From Saprospiraceae bacterium (GTDB taxonomy: Bacteria > Bacteroidota > Bacteroidia > Chitinophagales > Saprospiraceae), in contig JABAQQ010000014.1 of NCBI GenBank assembly GCA_019187225.1, positions 248,001-312,000 on the forward strand: a stretch of DNA of 64,000 bases, read 5' to 3'. A program made the position numbers and the translations under genes. The notes under the pieces are model-generated. The model ran no database searches, was not told where the DNA came from, and saw nothing but the letters and a program-made list of their open reading frames with translations. Positions 27,465-35,103 of this stretch are shown one piece after another; the first letter of the stretch is position 1; every line of letters begins with the position of its first letter.

Positions 27465-28394
27465 ATGAATAAACAAGACAAAATCTACATCGCCGGCCAC
27501 CGGGGCATGGTCGGCTCGGCAATCGTAAGAAGACTGGAGCAGGAAGGTTTCGACAATTTCGCATTGGCCGACTCCCGCCAACTCGACCTGCGCAATCAAT
27601 TGGAAACCAACGAATTTTTCCGAAGAGAGCGGCCCGACTACGTATTTCTCGCCGCAGCCAAAGTGGGCGGTATCCACGCCAACAAGACCTACCGCGCCGA
27701 ATTCCTGTACGACAACCTGATGATCGAAGCCAATGTGATCGAAGCGGCCCACCAATACGGCGTAAAAAAATTGCTTCGGCTCGGCTCTTCCACCATTTAC
27801 CCCAAACTGGCGCTGCAACCGATGAAAGAGGACTACCTGCTGACCGGACTGCTGGAACCCACCCACGAACCGTATGCTATTGCAAAAATTGCCGGGATCA
27901 AACTGTGCGACACCTATCGCTCGCAGTACGGCTGCAATTTTATCTCTCTGACACCCACAAACTTATACGGCCCTAACGACAACTACCACCCCGAAAACAG
28001 CCATGTGCTGCCGGGATTGATCCGCAAATTCCACACGGCAAAAACCAATGACGAACCGTTCGTAACGATATGGGGCACCGGCACACAGCGCCGCGAACTG
28101 CTCCATGTAGACGACCTCGCAGACGCCTGTTTTTTCCTGATGCAGCACTACGACGAAGCGGGCTTTATCAACGTCGGTACCGGGCATGACATCGCCATTC
28201 TGGAACTTGCCCAATTGGTGCAACGCATCGTGGGCTTCAACGGCGAGATCCGGCACGACCTGGATAAGCCCGATGGCGCACCGCGCAAACTGCTGGATGT
28301 CGGCAAACTGACCGCACTTGGATGGAAGGCAAAGATCAGTTTAGAAGATGGCGTTCGGGCTGTGTACGAAGAAGTAAAAGATCGCTTGACTTAA
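27465..28394 (+). CDS. fcl: GDP-L-fucose synthase
   Basis: Epimerase/reductase of 309 residues (WcaG/Fcl) that turns GDP-4-keto-6-deoxymannose into GDP-L-fucose with NADPH. The N-terminus KIYIAGHRGMVGSAIVRRLEQ is diagnostic. AAAKVGGIHANKTY, LGSSTIYP, the Tyr/Lys pair in EPYAIAKIAGIKLC, the TNLYGPNDNYHPENSHVLPG run and FINVGTGHDIAILELA match family members throughout. The product would feed fucosyltransferases in this locus. It has its own candidate promoter and lies downstream of the Uma2-like gene. Confidence 0.97.
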   Translation: MNKQDKIYIAGHRGMVGSAIVRRLEQEGFDNFALADSRQLDLRNQLETNEFFRRERPDYVFLAAAKVGGIHANKTYRAEFLYDNLMIEANVIEAAHQYGVKKLLRLGSSTIYPKLALQPMKEDYLLTGLLEPTHEPYAIAKIAGIKLCDTYRSQYGCNFISLTPTNLYGPNDNYHPENSHVLPGLIRKFHTAKTNDEPFVTIWGTGTQRRELLHVDDLADACFFLMQHYDEAGFINVGTGHDIAILELAQLVQRIVGFNGEIRHDLDKPDGAPRKLLDVGKLTALGWKAKISLEDGVRAVYEEVKDRLT

Positions 28395-28499
28395 TAAATC
28401 ATATGGCTTCGACGACACCCGTTTTGACCGGGTTGCGACACTCACGGGGATTGGCCCTGCGTTTGTAGTTCGAACGGATAAACTAATTTTCAACAAATT

Positions 28500-29585
28500 A
28501 TGCCAAATAACAACCACACCTACGTCGCCATCATGGCCGGCGGCGTTGGAAGCCGCTTTTGGCCGGGCAGCCGCGAAGCGCGCCCCAAGCAATTTCTCGA
28601 CATGCTCGGCGTGGGCAAAAGTCTGTTGCGCCTGACCTTTGAGCGGTTTTTACCGCTTTGCCCCGCGTCTCACATTTTTATCGTCACCAACGCGGCGTAC
28701 AAGGAACTCATCAAACAACAAATTCCCGAACTGACGGACAACCATATCTTGTGCGAACCCAGCCGCAACAACACAGGTCCCTGTGTCGCCTATACGGCGT
28801 TCAAACTTGCCGCCCTCGACCCGGAAGCCAACTTTGTGATCGCACCTTCCGACCACATCGTCTTGAAAGAACAAGCCTTTCTCGATAAGATCAGACTTGC
28901 GCTCGGGTTTGCAGCTCACAAGGAGGCGCTCGTCACGCTCGGGATTCAGCCATCGCGCCCCGATACCGGCTACGGTTACATTCAAATGGCCGAGGAAGCG
29001 GCTGATGGAATTTTTAAAGTGAAACGGTTTGCCGAAAAACCCGACCAGGAAACGGCAAAAGCATTCGTATCGTCGGGTGAATACCTATGGAACGCAGGTA
29101 TTTTTGTCTGGAATGTGCGCTCTATTTTATCAGCTTTCGAACGCTTGTCACCCGACATCTTTAATATCCTTCAGCAAGGGAACGGTTTGTGGAACACAGC
29201 CGGCGAACAACATTTTATTGACAAGATGTATCCAACCACGCCGAATATCTCGGTAGATTTCGCTATTATGGAAAAAGCGCCGAACGTATTCACCGTACCC
29301 GCCGAATTCGGATGGTCGGACCTGGGCACCTGGGCCAGCCTCCACGCCGAATGCCCGAAAGACGCGCACGGCAATGTGTTGCAGGGCGATCACATCCTCG
29401 CACTGGATATCGCAGATTGCCTCGTCCGGACGCCGAAAGGAAAACTGGTGGTACTCAAGGATTTGCGGGACTATATCGTTGTAGACGAGGGAGATGCGCT
29501 GCTGGTGTACCCCAAATCCAAGGAGCAGGAGATCAAACAGGTAACGGTTATGGTGAAGGAGCGGTTTGGAGAAACGTATTTGTAA
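28500..29585 (+). CDS. manC: Mannose-1-phosphate guanylyltransferase
   Basis: Nucleotidyltransferase of 361 residues making GDP-mannose from GTP and mannose-1-phosphate. The signature GGVGSRFWPGSREARPKQFL is at the N-terminus. EPSRNNTGPCVAYTAF, FVIAPSDHIV, RPDTGYGYIQ and VKRFAEKPD follow, with SVDFAIMEKAPNVFTVPAEFGWSDLGTW. It is the monofunctional short form, lacking the C-terminal phosphomannose isomerase domain of bifunctional ManC. It supplies the substrate of gmd upstream. A 105-nt gap from fcl holds no recognised signal. Confidence 0.95.
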   Translation: MPNNNHTYVAIMAGGVGSRFWPGSREARPKQFLDMLGVGKSLLRLTFERFLPLCPASHIFIVTNAAYKELIKQQIPELTDNHILCEPSRNNTGPCVAYTAFKLAALDPEANFVIAPSDHIVLKEQAFLDKIRLALGFAAHKEALVTLGIQPSRPDTGYGYIQMAEEAADGIFKVKRFAEKPDQETAKAFVSSGEYLWNAGIFVWNVRSILSAFERLSPDIFNILQQGNGLWNTAGEQHFIDKMYPTTPNISVDFAIMEKAPNVFTVPAEFGWSDLGTWASLHAECPKDAHGNVLQGDHILALDIADCLVRTPKGKLVVLKDLRDYIVVDEGDALLVYPKSKEQEIKQVTVMVKERFGETYL

Positions 29586-29638
29586 TCCGCCTCACTGTCT
29601 TTGTTAACACATTCTAAAAAAAAAATTCTTTGTAAAAT

Positions 29639-29668
29639 TTTGACCGTTCAGAACTTTGCCTACATTCG
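29639..29668 (+). promoter_or_regulatory. Weak candidate promoter for the DUF433 gene
   Basis: TTG at 29640-29642, 18 nt, then TACATTCG at 29661-29668, two mismatches from TAnnTTTG. The ATG at 29762 would have a ~90-nt leader. Confidence 0.3.
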
Positions 29669-29761
29669 CCTCTGTAATCATTTTAATCGTTCTAATCCGT
29701 TGAATTGTATAGTCCCGGCTGATGGTACATTTTAACTTACACACACACAAACAGCAGTCGG

Positions 29762-30043
29762 ATGAGGAATTTCACCGCTATCACCGTACACCCTGAAATT
29801 CAAGACGGCGCTCCGGTATTCAGCGGAACGCGCATCCGCATCGAAACCTTTTATGACTTCCTGCGCATCGGTGTCAGTGTCAATGATTTTCTGGACGAGT
29901 TTCCGTCCATCACCCGCGACCAGGCGCTTGAAGTTTATGAATTGGTGATGCGTCAATACACGATAGACCAAATAAAAGCATTGGTAGACGGCCCGCAAAC
30001 ACGCCTCGAAACAGGCGTCAACAGAATGCAGGCTGCCGCATAA
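29762..30043 (+). CDS. DUF433-family small protein (VapB-like antitoxin type)
   Basis: A 93-residue protein whose core (ITVHPEIQDGAPVFSGTRIRIETFYDFL, then VNDFLDEFPSITRDQALEVYELV) matches the DUF433 family: HPxxxxGxPxxxGTRI followed by a helix-turn-helix. Homologues usually sit in front of a PIN-like DUF5615 toxin gene. Here no such partner follows, since the next gene is a glycosyltransferase behind a strong terminator. It may be an orphan antitoxin or a remnant of a transferred module. Confidence 0.85.
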   Translation: MRNFTAITVHPEIQDGAPVFSGTRIRIETFYDFLRIGVSVNDFLDEFPSITRDQALEVYELVMRQYTIDQIKALVDGPQTRLETGVNRMQAAA

Positions 30044-30076
30044 ATTGTGGGATTTACGCCCGATAATTTCGAAAAC

Positions 30077-30127
30077 AAACGCTCCGCTTTGATTCCTGAG
30101 GGAGTCAGTCCGGAGCGTTTTTATTTT
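30077..30127 (+). terminator. Strong intrinsic terminator after the DUF433 gene
   Basis: Perfect 10-bp stem AAACGCTCCG (30077-30086) with CGGAGCGTTT (30111-30120), followed by TTATTTTA. It lies directly in front of the next ATG, which argues against any glycosyltransferase start upstream of 30128. Confidence 0.85.
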
Positions 30128-31282
30128 ATGCCCGGTACAAAACGCCCCAAAATCGCGCTCATCGCCAACACCGCCTGGAACCTCTGGAATTTCCGCCGCG
30201 CATTGATCGAAAGCCTTGTAAATGAAGGATTTGAGGTAATATGTATGGCGCCTGCCGACGGATTTGAAGCAAAACTGGAGAACCTGGATTCCGTGCGTTT
30301 TTTAGCCCTGCATTGTCTCTCGCGCAAAAGTATTTCCCCTTTTGGCAACCTTCGCACACTGGCGGAACTGACAAGATTGCTACGCCGCGAACTACCTGAT
30401 CTGGCCGTCTTTTACACCGTCAAACCCAACATCTTCGGTTCATGGGCTGCCTGGATAACCGGTACACCCGCTATTGCTACTGTGGAAGGGTTGGGATACG
30501 CCGCTACAGCGCCGTCATTTTTCCGGCAATTGATATTCCGGCTCTACCGCATTGCCTTCCGGTGCGTTGAAAAAGTGGTATTTCTCAATCAGGACGACCG
30601 GGCAGAGTTTATATATCACTACGTGGTACGACCCGGCAAAACCCTGGTGATCAAAGGAACAGGCGTTGACACCATCCATTTCTATCCGGAATACGGCGAT
30701 ACGACGGAACCGGTCTTTTTGTTCATTGGTCGTCTCCTGAGCGATAAGGGTATACGGGAGTTTGTTCAAGCGGCTGACCGCGTCAGAGAAAGTACCCCCC
30801 ATGCCCGTTTTCAAATTCTCGGCAGTCCCGACGCAGGCAATCCGGCTTCCATCGAAGCTTCCGAGCTCTCCCGCTGGATCGAAGATCGAAGCGTTGAATA
30901 TTTGGGGCAAACGGACGATGTGCGCCCTTTTATCGCACGTGCCGCAGTAGTGGTATTGCCCTCTTATCGCGAGGGAATGCCGCGGGTGTTGCTCGAAGGG
31001 ATGGCCATGGGCAAACCCGTCATCACCACCGACAGCGTCGGATGCCGCGAAACGGTGGAAGAAGGACAAAACGGCTTCATCGTACCTTCGGAAAATGCGC
31101 AAGCCCTCGCCGACGCCATGCTGCGTTTTTTGCAACTTCCTCCGGCCCGGCGATCTGCAATGGGCCGATACAGCCGCCAAAAGGCCGTCGCCGAATTCAG
31201 CAACAGTGTGGTACTACCACAATATCTCCGGCTCATTCGGGAAAATTTGGAGAAAAAGGCTGTCCCGTCTTCATCCACCTGA
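30128..31282 (+). CDS. Glycosyltransferase family 4 (PglA-like)
   Basis: GT-B enzyme of 384 residues. The N-terminus KIALIANTAWNLWNFRRALIESLVNEGFEV and the DLAVFYTVKPNIFGSWAAW / ATVEGLGYA segments resemble PglA/WbnK-type N-acetylgalactosaminyl- or galactosyltransferases. The donor half has FLFIGRLLSDKGIREFVQAA and VLPSYREGMPRVLLEGMAMGKPVITTD. I start it at ATG 30128 because a strong terminator occupies the 50 nt just upstream. Its 3' end overlaps by 50 nt, tail to tail, the minus-strand glycosyltransferase gene. Confidence 0.88.
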   Translation: MPGTKRPKIALIANTAWNLWNFRRALIESLVNEGFEVICMAPADGFEAKLENLDSVRFLALHCLSRKSISPFGNLRTLAELTRLLRRELPDLAVFYTVKPNIFGSWAAWITGTPAIATVEGLGYAATAPSFFRQLIFRLYRIAFRCVEKVVFLNQDDRAEFIYHYVVRPGKTLVIKGTGVDTIHFYPEYGDTTEPVFLFIGRLLSDKGIREFVQAADRVRESTPHARFQILGSPDAGNPASIEASELSRWIEDRSVEYLGQTDDVRPFIARAAVVVLPSYREGMPRVLLEGMAMGKPVITTDSVGCRETVEEGQNGFIVPSENAQALADAMLRFLQLPPARRSAMGRYSRQKAVAEFSNSVVLPQYLRLIRENLEKKAVPSSST

Positions 31283-32645
31283 GATAACTTGCTGCCACCG
31301 ACTCCACCAGGTACGGCGCTATCAATCTTTCCAAATCGGCTTTATCCGGCATTTTTTTCTCTTCCTCCAGCCAGGTCAGCCAGCGCCGAACTTCCTTCTC
31401 CCCCACCCTTCCGTTTTCTACTTTGAGATTAAGGATCAAGTTGTTATCGCCGAAAAACGACGCAAATGGATCAGTATCGGTATACGACAAATTGACAACC
31501 GGTTTGCCAGAGGCGAGGTAATCCACCACCTTGCTCGGCAATTGAAAATCGGTCGTGTTGCCAATATTGACCAGGATGTCCATCTCCGACATGGCGCGTT
31601 GAACTTCACTGCGGGAGCGAAGCCCATGCAGACGCACAGCGGGTTGTGCCGTCAGTCGCTCGTAAAATTCCGGAAATATTTCGCCATAAAAGTGCGCCTC
31701 CAAACGCCCTTTCATATCAGGCTTTAAGGCAAATGTTTTTTCCAGCAAATCCAGCAATGCGTCGGGGGTGCGAACGGGAGCATAGAGTGCGCCGAAATAG
31801 CCGATGCGAATGGGGGATTGGGGATTGGGGATTGGGGATTGGGGATTGGGGATTGGGGGGGGAGGGTGTAACAAAGGCGGCACAACAAACATTTTTGCCG
31901 TCGCTTTTTGTCCGAATCGCTCCCGGAATTCTTGAAGGGTAAATTCCGTTGTCACCGTCACAGCATCGGCGGATTCCAGGACTATTTGTTCGAGACGGCG
32001 GCTCCATTTTCCATATAAAAAACTGTTGTTCAGTGATTTCGCCTGTATGCTGAACGGGTCGCCAATGTCAGCCAACCAAAAGAATTTGTGTCTGTCGTTA
32101 GAGGCGACGTTTACGAAATTTTTGAAGTTTCGTAAACGTGAAGCAGCCAGCCAAATCGGAGGTATACCGTTTACGAAACCTCCGAGGTTTCGTAAACGCA
32201 GCCCGATCAAATGCGCCGTGAACGGCAACGACACCGTTATCACAACATCAAATTGTTCTTTTTCAAGAAGTTGCCGGACTTTCCTTTTTGCCGGAAAATA
32301 CCAAATGCACGCGTCGTCGGGGAAATAGACCTTTTTCCATATCGCATTGTACATCCATGCCGCCAGGCGACCGAACAACCCCGGTTGGCGTACAGTCGCT
32401 CCTACTCTTCCCCGGCCATTATTTTTGCCAGAATAATAGTATACAACCTCTTTGAGAGAATCGAATCCTGTTCGGTGAACGAGGACGCCGTTTAGCGTTG
32501 ATTCATCCGGCCAACTGCGGTGGCGGGCGCTAACAACGTGTATTTCATGCCCCTGGCCTGCCCAATACTCCGCCAATGCCGTCCAACGATGCGCGCGCGG
32601 ATGTATGAAAGGATGGTACCAGGCAGTTGCGATCAGGATTTTCAA
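31233..32645 (-). CDS. Glycosyltransferase family 4 carrying two in-frame repeat insertions
   Basis: GT-B enzyme of 470 residues. Start KILIATAWYHPFIHPRAHRWTALAEYWAGQGHEI, then FDVVITVSLPFTAHLIGL, IGYFGALYAPVRTPDALLDLL and a weak C-terminal donor motif (VDYLASGKPVVNLSY). Two segments look foreign. About 30-40 residues after HLIGL hold two copies of an 11-residue motif (RLRNLGGFVNG and RLRNFKNFVNV) encoded by DNA palindromes, and a proline-rich IPNPQSP repeat lies just before IGYFGALYAP, encoded by GATTGGG heptamers. The flanking family sequence continues on both sides in frame, so the enzyme may still fold with surface loops. It heads a coupled three-gene minus operon's distal end. Confidence 0.82.
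   Translation of the reverse strand: MKILIATAWYHPFIHPRAHRWTALAEYWAGQGHEIHVVSARHRSWPDESTLNGVLVHRTGFDSLKEVVYYYSGKNNGRGRVGATVRQPGLFGRLAAWMYNAIWKKVYFPDDACIWYFPAKRKVRQLLEKEQFDVVITVSLPFTAHLIGLRLRNLGGFVNGIPPIWLAASRLRNFKNFVNVASNDRHKFFWLADIGDPFSIQAKSLNNSFLYGKWSRRLEQIVLESADAVTVTTEFTLQEFRERFGQKATAKMFVVPPLLHPPPPIPNPQSPIPNPQSPIRIGYFGALYAPVRTPDALLDLLEKTFALKPDMKGRLEAHFYGEIFPEFYERLTAQPAVRLHGLRSRSEVQRAMSEMDILVNIGNTTDFQLPSKVVDYLASGKPVVNLSYTDTDPFASFFGDNNLILNLKVENGRVGEKEVRRWLTWLEEEKKMPDKADLERLIAPYLVESVAASYLRWMKTGQPFSPNFPE
31816..31857. repeat. Six perfect GATTGGG heptamers inside a glycosyltransferase gene
   Basis: Six identical 7-nt units in tandem within the CDS at 31233-32645. Because 3 x 7 nt equals 7 codons the reading frame stays open and encodes a PNPQSPI-type heptapeptide twice. 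The same word recurs at 53057, 56197, 56967 and near 49921. Confidence 0.95.
32107..32198. repeat. Two copies of a coding palindrome (CGTTTACGAAA...TTTCGTAAACG)
   Basis: Copy 1 at 32107-32139 has 12-bp arms around a 9-nt loop. Copy 2 at 32168-32198 has 15-bp arms around a single base. The outer arms share CGTTTACGAAA, while the centres differ with compensatory changes (TTGAAG against CCTCCGAGG). Both lie in frame in the glycosyltransferase gene, 28 nt apart. Confidence 0.95.
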
Positions 32646-33826
32646 GGAAAAAATGATGAAAGGTGAATTTCCTCGTAGAGCGCCCGGAGCAGGCGGGCAC
32701 TGTTTTTTACGTTGAAATGTTGCTCGATGTGCCGGCGGGCATTCTCACTAAATTGTTGATATGCAGAGTTTTCCATTAAATAGAACCGGCGAATACATTC
32801 GGCCAGGGCAACAGGATCGTTTTCAGGAGCGAGAAGGCCGGTGTGGTCGTGCAGCACCTCGGCTGGGATGTTGAAATGAGTGGTGGAAATGACCGGAAGA
32901 CCACTCGCCTGCGCTTCCAGCAAAACGACCGGAGAATCTTCATGGTCGCCGTCGGGCGCATGACAACTCGGATGGATAAAGATGTCATACTGCTTCAGGA
33001 ATTCCGCCATGTCGCCGTGGGCTACAAAATCGAGCCAGGTAACCTTTTCTTCCAAACGGTGCGTTGCGATGTAGCTCCGCAATTGCTGTACCAATGCTTT
33101 GTCCTGCAATTCGCCCGCCAGGGTGAGGTGCATCTCCGGGCAACGATCCAGTGCAAGGCGAAAGGCTTCAAGCGTGGTCAGATGGCCTTTTTTAGGGGTA
33201 AAAGTAGAGACTTGTACAAGTCTGAGTTGACCCACTGACTTTGTTCTTCGGACGAATGGAAAAGATTCAATTCTCGGGCTCGGCGGCACGACGGCGAGTT
33301 TTTCCGGCGGGCATCCCATGCTTTCCAATTTCGCGCGACCCGTCTCGCTGGCCGCTATTATTTTGGTTGTTTGCACAAACAACTCCTCGTATTTGCGCCG
33401 GTAAACAGGATGCAAGCGGGGCAATTTGGTGTAATCAAAACCGTAGAACGTAACCGCCAGGGGGCGCCTTATTTTTTTTGCCAGCGGCAGGTAAAGACAC
33501 CCGGTGGGGCCGAAATGTGCATGCAAAATATCTGGCGGGTCGTGTTTCAGCATTTTTTCCAGCCAGAACGAATATAACGGCAAACGGCGTTGCGCAGCGG
33601 TAAATATTTTTTGCCCAAAATGATGATCGAATTCAGTTTCGGTATTTGGAAACAACCACTGTTGCAGCGGGAAAAAATGATGCCGGAATTTTGGATTGAA
33701 AAATTCGGACCGGACGATCCAGGGCGCGCCTACTTCTACCTCCACCGCTTCCAAACCATCGAGCAGTTGTGCCACCCAGCTGAGCGTGGAAGGCAAATAA
33801 ACGTCGAACAGGTGAAGGACTTTCAT
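32642..33826 (-). CDS. Glycosyltransferase family 4
   Basis: GT-B enzyme of 394 residues, start ATG overlapping the stop of the upstream minus-strand gene and its own stop overlapping the next start (both 4-nt overlaps). KVLHLFDVYLPSTLSWVAQLL opens the acceptor half. DILHAHFGPTGCLYLPLAKKIRRPLAVTFYGFDYTKLP is a typical GT4 linker. LRLVQVSTFTPKKGHLTTLEAF and HPSCHAPDGDHEDSPVVLLEAQASGLPVIST are the donor site. The HxPDGD-EDSP variant resembles colanic-acid WcaL-type transferases. Sugar unknown. Confidence 0.88.
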   Translation of the reverse strand: MKVLHLFDVYLPSTLSWVAQLLDGLEAVEVEVGAPWIVRSEFFNPKFRHHFFPLQQWLFPNTETEFDHHFGQKIFTAAQRRLPLYSFWLEKMLKHDPPDILHAHFGPTGCLYLPLAKKIRRPLAVTFYGFDYTKLPRLHPVYRRKYEELFVQTTKIIAASETGRAKLESMGCPPEKLAVVPPSPRIESFPFVRRTKSVGQLRLVQVSTFTPKKGHLTTLEAFRLALDRCPEMHLTLAGELQDKALVQQLRSYIATHRLEEKVTWLDFVAHGDMAEFLKQYDIFIHPSCHAPDGDHEDSPVVLLEAQASGLPVISTTHFNIPAEVLHDHTGLLAPENDPVALAECIRRFYLMENSAYQQFSENARRHIEQHFNVKNSARLLRALYEEIHLSSFFP

Positions 33827-34950
33827 GCGCCGGCTGTATTTTTCAGGATTCGATGTATATGCTCTGCCGCTGCGTCCCAGCTGAATTTATCGCGTTGAAT
33901 CCGGCCTTTTTCCACCAGTTTTCGGGCAAAAGCCGGGTCATGCCAGAGCTGCTCCAGACCTTTGGCAATGGCCGTTTCCGAAAGGGGATCAACGAGCAAC
34001 GCCGCATCTCCTGCCACTTCGGGCAATGCGCCTGCCTTGGATGTCAGTACGGGCACTTCCGCATGCATAGCCTCCAACAGCGGCAATCCGAAACCTTCGC
34101 TAAGGGAAACGTAGGCCAACGCCAGGGCCGACGCCATGAGTTTTGGCAATACCGCATCGTCCACATAACCGAGAAAACAGATGTCGCCCTTATTTTTCGC
34201 CGCTTCCCATGCCGTTTCGACGTCGCCGGTTTTCCAGGCAAAGCGGCCGGCAAGCAGAAGTTTTACGGGTGCGCCGGTTTTAGTTTTAAAGTTGTCGAAT
34301 GCGCGGATCAGCCTCGGAATGTTTTTGCGCGGATGAATGGCGCCGGTGTAAAAAAAATATTCCTGTCCGCCGGCGAATTCGTCCCTGACGCGTTGTTGTT
34401 CGGCCTCCGGGATCGGAGAAAAACCGTCGCGACAGCCATTCTGCACGGTCGCAATTTTGGCGGTCGGAATTCCGCAGGTTTGAATGATGTCTGTTTCCAC
34501 GAACTTAGAAATCGTCAAAATCCGGTCGGCGCGGCGCAGGTATCTGGGCAAAAAATGAAGCAAATAGTGCCGGTGGATCAACGGAATTTGTTCCGGAAAA
34601 TGCAGCGGTACCAGGTCGTGACAAGTCATCACCGTCGGGGTGTTGGTTGTCAGGCTGCACATGGAATCGGGAGAAAAGAACACGTCGGCCCGGTACCGTT
34701 GCAGCGCGCGGGGCACCGCCCACTCAAACCACCACAAAAACTGCGGCGCGAATCGTGCACGGGGCGGCAGCACCACCGGCGTCACATTCGGCGCATACAC
34801 GTATCGCGCATCGAAAGGCCGGTCGAATAAAAAAATGAATTCGTCCTCAGGATGTCGCAACACCATACGCCGCATGACCTCATGGGTATACCACCCGAAA
34901 CCTTCGAGTTGGCCGGGCAGGAGGAATCGGGTGTTGACGGCGATTTTCAG
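33823..34950 (-). CDS. Glycosyltransferase family 4 with probable CTG start
   Basis: GT-B enzyme of 375 residues if started at CTG 34950-34948. The first ATG (34875) would remove KIAVNTRFLLPGQLEGFGWYT..., which is the conserved N-terminal strand and GIGW-type loop of this transferase group, so the reading must begin upstream. In frame, a TAA lies only two codons before (34956-34954), and no ATG, GTG or TTG exists between it and the conserved strand, leaving CTG. The donor half has FFYTGAIHPRKNIPRLIRAF and LSEGFGLPLLEAMHAEVPVLTS. It is the first gene of the minus-strand trio. A sequencing error or lost start is the alternative. Confidence 0.82.
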   Translation of the reverse strand: MKIAVNTRFLLPGQLEGFGWYTHEVMRRMVLRHPEDEFIFLFDRPFDARYVYAPNVTPVVLPPRARFAPQFLWWFEWAVPRALQRYRADVFFSPDSMCSLTTNTPTVMTCHDLVPLHFPEQIPLIHRHYLLHFLPRYLRRADRILTISKFVETDIIQTCGIPTAKIATVQNGCRDGFSPIPEAEQQRVRDEFAGGQEYFFYTGAIHPRKNIPRLIRAFDNFKTKTGAPVKLLLAGRFAWKTGDVETAWEAAKNKGDICFLGYVDDAVLPKLMASALALAYVSLSEGFGLPLLEAMHAEVPVLTSKAGALPEVAGDAALLVDPLSETAIAKGLEQLWHDPAFARKLVEKGRIQRDKFSWDAAAEHIHRILKNTAGA

Positions 34951-34971
34951 AACTTATGAGTTATGAATTAG
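34951..34971. repeat. GAGTTAT heptamers abutting the CTG-start glycosyltransferase
   Basis: Three units (AACTTAT, GAGTTAT, GAATTAG) lie immediately upstream of the minus-strand start codon and supply the in-frame TAA. They are complementary to the array at 35070. Confidence 0.6.
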
Positions 34972-35029
34972 AAGATACAGGATAACGGAATGCGTAGGTT
35001 TGTGGAAAACTATTGCATCCAATGCGCTC

Positions 35030-35058
35030 TTGTGATGTCGGGTGTCGCATTACTTTTG
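35030..35058 (+). promoter_or_regulatory. Candidate promoter for the nucleoid-associated protein gene
   Basis: TTG at 35030-35032, 18 nt spacer, TACTTTTG at 35051-35058, a full match to the Bacteroidota consensus. The ATG is 46 nt downstream. Confidence 0.6.
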
Positions 35059-35069
35059 CCGCCACAAAG

Positions 35070-35100
35070 TTCATCACTCATTTCTCATAACTCATAACTC
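35070..35100. repeat. CTCATAA heptamer array before the ndpA-like gene
   Basis: Units TTCATCA, CTCATTT, CTCATAA, CTCATAA, then CTC, ending 3 nt before the ATG at 35104. Complementary to the 34951 array, so the two flank the divergent promoter region as an inverted pair. Confidence 0.75.
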
Positions 35101-35103
35101 CCA

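Noticed and set aside
28395-28499. Small RNA or attenuator between fcl and manC
   Set aside because: Only a 5-bp stem (ACCCG/CGGGT) is visible, without a T run or conserved structure.
34053-34830. Long plus-strand ORFs opposite the minus-strand glycosyltransferases
   Set aside because: They mirror clear GT4 coding sequence on the other strand and show no family motifs.
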